Shown: one piece after another, positions 35,622 to 42,406 of the stretch | Numbering within the stretch: the first letter of the stretch is position 1 | Layout of the letters: each line of letters opens with the position of its first letter | Assembly (NCBI GenBank): GCA_964369405.1 | Contig: CAYJGB010000003.1 | Location: 1-64,000, forward strand | From: CAYJFG01 sp964369405 | GTDB lineage: Bacteria > Bacillota > Clostridia > Oscillospirales > Acutalibacteraceae | Reading direction: 5' to 3' | DNA length: 64,000 nt | The notes under the pieces: model-generated | The model's input: the letters and a program-made list of their open reading frames with translations, nothing else | Database searches by the model: none | Told to the model about the DNA's origin: nothing | Made by a program: the position numbers and the translations under genes

Positions 35622-36146
35622 ATGAAATTAAGGAGTTTTTATATGCATACTCTGTATTTAAACAGTGTTACACAAATTAATAGTAAAATGTTAAACAGTT
35701 TAGGAGTTAAAGCGTTACTCTTAGATGTTGATAATACTATAAAAATATATGGGGCGAACAAGCCATATGATGGTATTACAAAATGGATTGAAGAAATGAA
35801 GCAAAATGAAATTAAAATTGTACTTTTTTCTAATAACTATAAAAAAGTGGTTGAACCTTTAGCAAATAGCTTAGGACTTCCATTTATTGCATTTGCTTTA
35901 AAACCGTCACCAGTAGCGTATATTAGGTCTAAAAAAATTCTTGGTGAAAAATTTTCTAATATAATGGTTGTTGGTGACCAAGTGTTTACTGATATATTAG
36001 GTGCAAAACTTGTTGGAGTAAAAGCCATGTTAGTTGAGCCTGTTAGCCCGTCACAAGAGGGAATAACAGTTAAAATAAGACGAGTATTTACATCATTTGC
36101 AGAAAACAGAATAAAGTCAAGAGGGCTTTATATGATGGAGGAATAA
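35622..36146 (+). CDS. YqeG-family HAD IIIA phosphatase
   Basis: A 174-aa HAD-superfamily protein. The nucleophile motif is LLLDVDNTI near 32-40, motif II is VLFSNN near 68 and motif III/IV is VVGDQVFTDILGAKLVG near 118. This is the YqeG (phosphatidylglycerophosphate phosphatase-like) group; the true substrate is not known from sequence. Two starts are possible: ATG 35622 after AGAGGA, or ATG 35643 after AAGGAG. The longer one aligns better with the family's N-terminus. It is followed by aroQ after 4 nt. Confidence 0.88.
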   Translation: MKLRSFYMHTLYLNSVTQINSKMLNSLGVKALLLDVDNTIKIYGANKPYDGITKWIEEMKQNEIKIVLFSNNYKKVVEPLANSLGLPFIAFALKPSPVAYIRSKKILGEKFSNIMVVGDQVFTDILGAKLVGVKAMLVEPVSPSQEGITVKIRRVFTSFAENRIKSRGLYMMEE

Positions 36147-36150
36147 CGAT

Positions 36151-36582
36151 ATGAAAAAATTATTATTAATACTAGGGCCTAACTTAAATATGGTAGGGGT
36201 TCGTGAAAAAGGTATTTATGGGGAGTTAAGTGCAAACAGTATTAACGAAGAGATAAAAAGCTATGCAACCAGTAAAGATTGTGATATTGAAATTTTTCAG
36301 TCAAATCACGAAGGTGAAATAATTGATAAAATACATAGTGCATTAGGTGCTTTTGATACAATCATAATAAATGCAGGTGCTTTAACTCATTATAGCTATG
36401 CACTAAGAGATGCAATTGCATCGATTGATACACCATTTATAGAAGTTCATATGTCAAATGTTCATAAAAGAGAAGAGTTCAGACATAAATCCGTTATAAC
36501 ACAAGTGTGCAAAGGTGTTATTGCAGGTTTTGGGAAAAATGTATATAAACTTGCGATTGATGCAACTTTATTAAGCGATTAA
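36151..36582 (+). CDS. aroQ: Type II 3-dehydroquinate dehydratase
   Basis: A 143-aa enzyme for the third step of the shikimate pathway. LILGPNLNMVGVREKGIYG (6-24) contains the catalytic Arg and Tyr, QSNHEGEIIDKI is near 50, NAGALTHYSYALRDAI near 74 and EVHMSNVHKREEFRHKSV near 98. Length and motifs match the dodecameric type II family. No other aro genes are adjacent. Confidence 0.96.
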   Translation: MKKLLLILGPNLNMVGVREKGIYGELSANSINEEIKSYATSKDCDIEIFQSNHEGEIIDKIHSALGAFDTIIINAGALTHYSYALRDAIASIDTPFIEVHMSNVHKREEFRHKSVITQVCKGVIAGFGKNVYKLAIDATLLSD

Positions 36583-36592
36583 AGGAATAGAT

Positions 36593-37663
36593 ATGGATAG
36601 AGTAGACAGAATTAAAAGAATAATAAAAGATAATCAAGCAGCGCTGATAACATCTAATGAAAATGTATTTTACTTAGGTAAATTGGAATATACAGACGGA
36701 GCAATTTTAATTACTCCAAAAGGTGGCTATTTGCTTGCAGACTTTAGATATGCACAAGTAGCAAAAGAAAATGTATTTGATTTAGAAGTTGTTATATTTG
36801 ACTCTCTATATAAATCGATTAAAGAAATATGTATAGCTGATAAAATAGATGAGGTTTTAATAGAAAATGAGAAAGTAACAATTGCAATGCTTAAAAGAAT
36901 GGAAAACGCTTTTGCAGAAAATAAAATTACTGTAGTTACATCATCGCTTTTAAGCAGAAAACTAATAAATTTAAGAATGATTAAGACTAGTCAAGAGATA
37001 GAATATATAAAAAAAGCTCAACAAATTGCAGAATATGCATATATAGAAAATTTAAATTTTATTAAAGCTGGAGTTACACAAAGAGAAATAGCGCTAAATA
37101 TTGAATTTTTAATGAGGAAAAAAGGTGCATCAAAAGTAGCTTTTGACTTGATAACAATTTCTGGCGATAAAACATCTCTTCCACATGGTGTACCTGATGA
37201 TACACCTGTTAAAGACGGAGATTTTATCACTATGGATATTGGTGCTGTTTACAATGGGTATCATAGCGATATGACTAGAACTATTGCTTTAAAAAGTGTA
37301 AACGCTAGACAAGAGGAAATATATAATATTGTACTAGAGGCTCAAACAAGCACACTCAAAGCTGTAAAAGCTGGAGTTAGTAGCACTTTATGCGACAAAA
37401 TTGCTCGAGATATAATATCTAAAGCAGGTTATGCAAAGTATTTTAAACATTCCACAGGCCATGGTGTGGGGCTAGAAATTCATGAAGAACCACGCTTATC
37501 AACAACTGGAGAAACAATACTTAGTAGTGGAATGGTTATAACAGTAGAGCCTGGCATATATTTACCACAAGAGTTTGGTGTAAGAATAGAAGATATGATA
37601 TGTGTTACAAAAGATGGGTATGATAATTTTGCTACAATTTCTAAAGAATTGACAATAATATAA
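36593..37663 (+). CDS. M24-family Xaa-Pro aminopeptidase
   Basis: A 356-aa metallopeptidase removing N-terminal residues before proline. An N-terminal creatinase-like domain (about 1-125) precedes the pita-bread domain. The dimetal ligands lie in DIGAVYNGYHSDMTRTI near 215-230, HSTGHGVGLEIHEEP near 286, TVEPGIYLP near 317 and VRIEDMI near 331. All ligands are present. It follows aroQ by 10 nt; the aroQ-pepP-efp order is frequent in Firmicutes. Confidence 0.94.
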   Translation: MDRVDRIKRIIKDNQAALITSNENVFYLGKLEYTDGAILITPKGGYLLADFRYAQVAKENVFDLEVVIFDSLYKSIKEICIADKIDEVLIENEKVTIAMLKRMENAFAENKITVVTSSLLSRKLINLRMIKTSQEIEYIKKAQQIAEYAYIENLNFIKAGVTQREIALNIEFLMRKKGASKVAFDLITISGDKTSLPHGVPDDTPVKDGDFITMDIGAVYNGYHSDMTRTIALKSVNARQEEIYNIVLEAQTSTLKAVKAGVSSTLCDKIARDIISKAGYAKYFKHSTGHGVGLEIHEEPRLSTTGETILSSGMVITVEPGIYLPQEFGVRIEDMICVTKDGYDNFATISKELTII

Positions 37664-37721
37664 TAAATTTAATACGCCAATATAAATATAATTCCAGATT
37701 ACAATTGTAGCTTGGGATTAT

Positions 37722-37750
37722 TTGACTATTTTATATTTTTATGATATAAT
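37722..37750 (+). promoter_or_regulatory. Sigma-A promoter of the lipoprotein gene
   Basis: TTGACT (37722-37727), 17-bp spacer, TATAAT (37745-37750), 29 bp ahead of the start codon. Confidence 0.7.
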
Positions 37751-37778
37751 AATATAAATAAATTTTCGGAGGCTTATT

Positions 37779-38315
37779 ATGAAAAAAATAATAATATTAA
37801 TTTGTGTTGTTTTAATTATGTTGACATTTACAGGGTGTTCAGATGCTTTTAAAGAGATGTATTTGGATTATGTGAAATCTAGTTCGTCAGATACACAGAA
37901 TAATCTTAAGACTATTGGTGACGAGGAGTATGGATATGTTCAAATACCTAGCGATTGGGTAAAGTATGACGAAGCAAGTGTTCAAGGTGTTACATATGCG
38001 TCAGTAGATTTAAGCAGTTCGGTAACTTTAGCAAGAAATAGTTCAGAAGAAAAAGGAAATGATGAAGATGCCGAAAAAATAGCAAATGCTTTATTAGAAG
38101 AGTTAGAAAAAAGCAATCCTCAATATAGCAATGTAACAGAAGTAACTTTAAGTGGTTATAATGCGTATAGAGTTTACTATGTGTTAGATGGTTATGCAAC
38201 TGTTACTTGGTTTTTCTATGATAGTAATGGTATGGGGCATATGATTATTGCTAATACTGCAATGTCAGAAATTGATAGTTTAATGGCTGATATTGAAGGT
38301 ACATATACTGTTTGA
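37779..38315 (+). CDS. Predicted lipoprotein of unknown function
   Basis: A 178-aa protein with a lipoprotein signal peptide: a hydrophobic stretch IIILICVVLIMLTF followed by the lipobox FTGC, acylated Cys at 20. The mature part is a single small domain (about 45-175) with GYVQIPSDWVKYDEA near 48 and YNAYRVYYVLDGYATVTWFFYD near 130. This recalls PsbP/DUF-type single-domain lipoproteins, but I cannot assign a family. It would be anchored outside the membrane and cut by LspA. It has its own promoter and lies between pepP and efp, where a lipoprotein is not the usual neighbour. Confidence 0.75.
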   Translation: MKKIIILICVVLIMLTFTGCSDAFKEMYLDYVKSSSSDTQNNLKTIGDEEYGYVQIPSDWVKYDEASVQGVTYASVDLSSSVTLARNSSEEKGNDEDAEKIANALLEELEKSNPQYSNVTEVTLSGYNAYRVYYVLDGYATVTWFFYDSNGMGHMIIANTAMSEIDSLMADIEGTYTV

Positions 38316-38391
38316 TTAATGTAATAAATCTATACAAATTAAGCTTTTGATTTATTTTAATAAATTATATTTTTAAAAAATCAAAAAGGTG

Positions 38392-38420
38392 TTGCATTTA
38401 TGTAACTTAATATGTATAAT
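38392..38420 (+). promoter_or_regulatory. Sigma-A promoter of efp
   Basis: TTGCAT (38392-38397), 17-bp spacer, TATAAT (38415-38420), 64 bp ahead of the efp start. Confidence 0.65.
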
Positions 38421-38483
38421 TAGTAAGAGATAGTTAAAATTACAATTTAATTACTATTTATATATCACAGGAGGAATTACTTT

Positions 38484-39041
38484 ATGGTATCAGCAGGAGA
38501 TTTTAGAAACGGTGTAACTTTTGAAATGGACGGACAAGTAGTGTCTATTATAGAATTTCAACACGTAAAACCAGGTAAGGGTGCGGCTTTTGTTCGTACA
38601 AAAATTAGAAACGTTATTACAGGGTCAGTTGTTGAAAGAACATTTAACCCAAACGATAAATATCCAACAGCATTTATTGATAGAAAAGATATGGAATACT
38701 TGTATGCAGACGGCGACTTATATTATTTTATGGATTGCGAAACTTATGAGCAAAACCCAATAAACGCAAGCGTTTTAGGTGATAACTTTAAATTTGTAAA
38801 AGAAAATATGCAATGTAAAGTATTATCATACAAAGGAAATGTTTTTGGTGTAGAGCCTCCAAACTTTGTTCAATTACAAGTTACTCAAACAGAGCCAGGA
38901 GTTAAAGGCGACACAGCGACTAACGTTACAAAACCTGCAATTATGGAAACTGGTGCAGAAATTAGAGTTCCTATATTTATTAACGAAGGCGACATGATTC
39001 AAATTGATACACGTACAGGAGAATATATGTCTCGTGCATAA
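38484..39041 (+). CDS. efp: Elongation factor P
   Basis: A 185-aa factor that rescues ribosomes stalled on polyproline. The three beta-barrel domains are complete. Domain I carries the loop HVKPGKGAAF with K32, the residue modified in many species. The domain II/III signature is PIFINEGDMIQIDTRTGEYMSRA at the C-terminus. The ATG follows AGGAGGA. No epm or ymfI modification gene lies in this window. Confidence 0.97.
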   Translation: MVSAGDFRNGVTFEMDGQVVSIIEFQHVKPGKGAAFVRTKIRNVITGSVVERTFNPNDKYPTAFIDRKDMEYLYADGDLYYFMDCETYEQNPINASVLGDNFKFVKENMQCKVLSYKGNVFGVEPPNFVQLQVTQTEPGVKGDTATNVTKPAIMETGAEIRVPIFINEGDMIQIDTRTGEYMSRA

Positions 39042-39072
39042 GATGTATTTAATTTAAAGGAGTAGATTAATT

Positions 39073-39654
39073 ATGATGACATTATCAGAAAAAATTTCTT
39101 ATATAAAAGGTTTAGTAGATGGCTTAAAATTAGATGAAACAGACGATAAAGTTAAAGTTATAAAAGCTATTGTCGATGTTTTAGACGATATGGCAGCATC
39201 TGTAGAAGAAACAGAAGAAGTAGTAGATGAATTAACAGAACAAGTAGATATAATAGACGAAGACTTAACAGACTTAGTTGAAGATTTTATCGAACTAGAA
39301 GAATCATTTATAGAGTTAGAAGAAGATTACTATGATGATTATTTAGAAGATGAAGACTTTGAGTGTGGCTGTGGTTGTGGCGATATTGATGACGAAGACT
39401 TCGAAGATTTTGAAGATGATATGGACGATGTATATTATGAAGTTACTTGTCCTACTTGTGGCGAAGATATTTGTTTTGAAGAAGAAATTTTACTATTTGG
39501 AGAAACAGATTGTCCAAGTTGTGGAGAAAATTTAGAATTTGATTTTACTGATATACAAGATAAAATAATGGAAAATTGCGATTGTGATTCTGACTGTGGT
39601 TGTGGTTGTAAAGACACTCAAGCAGAAATAGAAGCAGATACAGACAAAAAATAA
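39073..39654 (+). CDS. CD1247 N-terminal-domain protein, acidic and Cys-rich
   Basis: A 193-aa protein of unknown function. The helical N-domain (about 1-65, SEKISYIKGLVDGLKLDETDD) matches the CD1247-type domain found after efp in Clostridia. Residues about 65-125 are extremely acidic and include the cluster CGCGCG. A four-cysteine zinc ribbon follows (CPTCGED...CPSCGEN, about 132-158). The C-terminus has another dense cluster, NCDCDSDCGCGCKD. Metal binding is strongly suggested. The start may be the first or second of two ATG codons. It follows efp by 31 nt and ends before a terminator. Confidence 0.8.
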   Translation: MMTLSEKISYIKGLVDGLKLDETDDKVKVIKAIVDVLDDMAASVEETEEVVDELTEQVDIIDEDLTDLVEDFIELEESFIELEEDYYDDYLEDEDFECGCGCGDIDDEDFEDFEDDMDDVYYEVTCPTCGEDICFEEEILLFGETDCPSCGENLEFDFTDIQDKIMENCDCDSDCGCGCKDTQAEIEADTDKK

Positions 39655-39689
39655 GTCCATATACTATATTTAAAAACAATAACAAAATT

Positions 39690-39726
39690 AACACCTCTGG
39701 AATATTATATTTTAGAGGTGTTTTTT
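39690..39726 (+). terminator. Terminator whose 3' arm carries the yunB ribosome site
   Basis: AACACCTCT (39690-39698) pairs with AGAGGTGTT (39714-39722), followed by TTTT and then the yunB ATG at 39727. The 3' arm AGAGGTG is also the Shine-Dalgarno sequence of yunB, so the stem would both end the upstream transcript and hide that site in read-through RNA. Confidence 0.72.
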
Positions 39727-40413
39727 ATGTATTTAAGTAGAATTACTTTTATTAGACGAAGACAATCGAAAAAAAGGAGAGTTAAAAACAAATTTACATA
39801 CATATTAAAAAGAATATTTATTTTACTACTTCTTTTTTCTTTAATGATATTTGTATTTTTAGAAATTCAAGTTAAACCTATGGTTGCAATCATAACAGAG
39901 ATAGAGGCTCAAACAATGGCAACGCAAGCAATTAATACAGCTGTTGAAAATTTATCAAAAGATAGTAATGCTTTAGAATATTTTGATTTAGTAGAGGTTG
40001 AGCGTTCTCAAGAAAATAAAATTAGTGGAATAACTACAGATACATATAATTTGAATAAACTAAAATCAGAGTACACAATAGAAGCACAAAAGCAAATTAA
40101 TGCTATGCAAAATTCTGTTGTTGGGATTAATGTCGGTGAACTTTCAGGAGTAGAGCTTTTAAACGGTGTAGGGCCACAAGTATATTTGTTTTTAAGTTTT
40201 ATAAGTAGCATAGAAACTCAAGTTAAAAGCAGTTTTGTGTCTGCTGGTGTAAATCAAACTCAACATATAATAGAACTTATTATCGAGGCAGAAATTTATC
40301 TTACAAGTGACGATTACATACCTAATGCGATTGTTACTACTAATGTGCCAATTGCACAAACAATAATAGTTGGAGATGTTCCAGCTCTATACAATGGGAA
40401 TTTGTTGACGTAA
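39727..40413 (+). CDS. yunB: Sporulation protein YunB
   Basis: A 228-aa protein with a basic N-terminus and one membrane helix (about 32-54). An extracytoplasmic domain follows with AINTAVENL near 72, VGINVGELSGVELLNGVGPQVYL near 137 and VTTNVPIAQTIIVGDVP near the end. YunB is made in the mother cell under sigma-E in Bacillus and is needed for full sporulation; its exact role is unknown. The ATG at 39727 is preferred to the GTG at 39718, which lies inside the ribosome site. No clear sigma-E promoter was found. Confidence 0.87.
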   Translation: MYLSRITFIRRRQSKKRRVKNKFTYILKRIFILLLLFSLMIFVFLEIQVKPMVAIITEIEAQTMATQAINTAVENLSKDSNALEYFDLVEVERSQENKISGITTDTYNLNKLKSEYTIEAQKQINAMQNSVVGINVGELSGVELLNGVGPQVYLFLSFISSIETQVKSSFVSAGVNQTQHIIELIIEAEIYLTSDDYIPNAIVTTNVPIAQTIIVGDVPALYNGNLLT

Positions 40414-40510
40414 TTTAACTTATAAAAAATGTATTATAAGTATTGAAGAAAATAATAAAATATGTTATCATAAAATGTATGTAATTTAAGAATGGAGTTG
40501 CTGTGCAGTT

Positions 40511-41929
40511 TTGAAAAAAAATGAAGAAGTTTTAGAGTTGAATGATTATATTAACCAAAATGAATATATACAATTGGTTGTAGAAATAATGCAAGTTCGT
40601 GCAACAGGAGAGAAACCTCTTGCTTGCATTAGAACATATGGTTGTCAGCAAAATGTTGCAGACAGTGAAAAAATTAAAGGTATGCTTTCTTTAATGGGTT
40701 ATGGATTTACTGAAAATAAAGAAGAAGCAGATTTGATTTTATTTAATACCTGTGCAATAAGAGAACACGCAGAAGACAGAGTGTTTGGAAATGTAGGAGC
40801 GTTAAAAGCACTTAAAAAACGTAAGCCATCATTATTAATAGCTCTTTGTGGCTGCATGATGGAGCAAGAACATATAGTAAATAGAATTTACAAAAGCTTT
40901 CCTTTTGTGGGTTTAGTGTTTGGAACAAATTATTTGCATAAATTGCCAGAACTTTTATATAATACTTTATCGTCTGGCAAGCGTGTTGTAGAACATGGGT
41001 TAGAGGATAAAACAGTATACGAGGGAATACCAGTTAAACGAGATAAAACATTTAAAGGTTTTATACCAGTTATGTATGGGTGCGATAATTTTTGTTCATA
41101 CTGTATAGTGCCTTATGTTCGTGGTAGAGAAAGAAGCAGAAAGTCTAGCGATATAATAAACGAAGCTAGACAAATGATAAATGCAGGTTATAAAGATATA
41201 ACACTACTTGGCCAAAATGTTAATTCATACGGCAAAGGGTTAGAGGAAGACATTTCTTTTGCAAAACTATTACAAGAAATTGATAAAATAGAAGGTGACT
41301 ACTGGATAAGGTTTATGACATCTCACCCAAAAGATTGCACAAAAGAATTAATAGATACTATAGCTAAGAGTAAACATATTAGTTCACATCTTCATTTACC
41401 TTTTCAAAGTGGTAGTGACAAAGTTTTAAAAGATATGAACAGAAAATACGATACTAAAAAATATTTAGAGATAATTAATTATGCTAAAGAGAATATAAAA
41501 GATTTATCACTTACAAGCGATATAATAGTAGGTTTTCCAAGTGAAAATTATGAAGATTTCTTAAAAACTATAGATATAATTAAAGAAGTGGAGTTTACAT
41601 CTTTATTTACTTTTATTTTCTCGCCAAGGGTTGGTACTCCAGCAGAAAAGATGGAGGATTTAATCCCATATGAGGAAAAATCTAAATGGTTTACTAGTCT
41701 GTTAAAAGAACAAGAGCAAATTGCTGCTAAAAGATGTGCGTCTATGGTAGGCAAAACATATAAAGTTTTAGTAGAAAGTCAAAAAGAAAACGACAACTCA
41801 CAACTATCAGGTAGAACAACAGGTAATGTGATAGTAGAGTTTGTCGGAGATAAGAATTTAATAGGTTCTTTTGTAGATGTAAAAATTACAGTTGCTAGAA
41901 ATTACATCTTAAAAGGTGAACTTGTTTAA
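40511..41929 (+). CDS. miaB: tRNA-2-methylthio-N6-dimethylallyladenosine synthase MiaB
   Basis: A 472-aa radical SAM methylthiotransferase acting on i6A37 of tRNA, downstream of MiaA (also in this window). The N-terminal UPF0004 domain has YGCQQNVADSEKIKGML near 43, with further cluster cysteines in FNTCAIRE and LCGCMM. The radical SAM cluster is CDNFCSYCIVPYVRGRE near 191. A C-terminal TRAM domain runs from about 400 to 470. The TTG start is the only in-frame choice near GGAG at 40494-40497, about 13 nt away. Confidence 0.95.
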   Translation: MKKNEEVLELNDYINQNEYIQLVVEIMQVRATGEKPLACIRTYGCQQNVADSEKIKGMLSLMGYGFTENKEEADLILFNTCAIREHAEDRVFGNVGALKALKKRKPSLLIALCGCMMEQEHIVNRIYKSFPFVGLVFGTNYLHKLPELLYNTLSSGKRVVEHGLEDKTVYEGIPVKRDKTFKGFIPVMYGCDNFCSYCIVPYVRGRERSRKSSDIINEARQMINAGYKDITLLGQNVNSYGKGLEEDISFAKLLQEIDKIEGDYWIRFMTSHPKDCTKELIDTIAKSKHISSHLHLPFQSGSDKVLKDMNRKYDTKKYLEIINYAKENIKDLSLTSDIIVGFPSENYEDFLKTIDIIKEVEFTSLFTFIFSPRVGTPAEKMEDLIPYEEKSKWFTSLLKEQEQIAAKRCASMVGKTYKVLVESQKENDNSQLSGRTTGNVIVEFVGDKNLIGSFVDVKITVARNYILKGELV

Positions 41930-41961
41930 TTATATATAAAATTTATAACGGAGGAATTATA

Positions 41962-42366
41962 ATGGATATTATTGAATTATCAAGAGAAATAGGCAGACAA
42001 ATACAAAAAGAAGATGCATACTTACAACTTAAAGTTGCACAACAGCAAAGTGACGAGGACCAAGAGTTACAAGACTTAATCGGTGAATTTAATTTAAAGA
42101 GAATGAACATCAATAACGAGGCTAGTAAGTCTGATAGAGATGATAATAAACTTCAAGAATTAAATGCTGATATGAGAAAAGTATATAATGATATTATGGA
42201 AAACGATAATATGAAATTATATAACGAGAAAAAGCAAGAGATGGACGTGCTTTTAAAAAGAGTACTAGCAATTATTACTCAAAGTGCTGACGGCGAAGAC
42301 CCTAACACAACTGATTATTCAGAGAGTTGTGGAGGAAGTTGTTCATCATGTAGTGGTTGTGGTTGA
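41962..42366 (+). CDS. YlbF/YmcA-family protein with a Cys-rich tail
   Basis: A 134-aa helical protein. The YlbF domain covers about 1-110 (IIELSREIGRQIQKEDAYLQLK and DLIGEFNLKRMNIN). The last residues form SCGGSCSSCSGCG, five cysteines in 13 residues. In Bacillus, YlbF and YmcA act with YaaT as the Y-complex, which supports RNase Y processing and carries iron-sulfur clusters; the tail fits cluster or metal binding. It lies between miaB and mutS, its common clostridial position. Ribosome site GGAGGA. Confidence 0.88.
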   Translation: MDIIELSREIGRQIQKEDAYLQLKVAQQQSDEDQELQDLIGEFNLKRMNINNEASKSDRDDNKLQELNADMRKVYNDIMENDNMKLYNEKKQEMDVLLKRVLAIITQSADGEDPNTTDYSESCGGSCSSCSGCG

Positions 42367-42406
42367 TAAATTTAACTAAAAAATTATAAAAGGGCGGGAA
42401 AATAAA

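Noticed and set aside
39718..39726. GTG start of yunB
   Set aside because: It is part of the ribosome site AGAGGTG; ATG 39727 fits.
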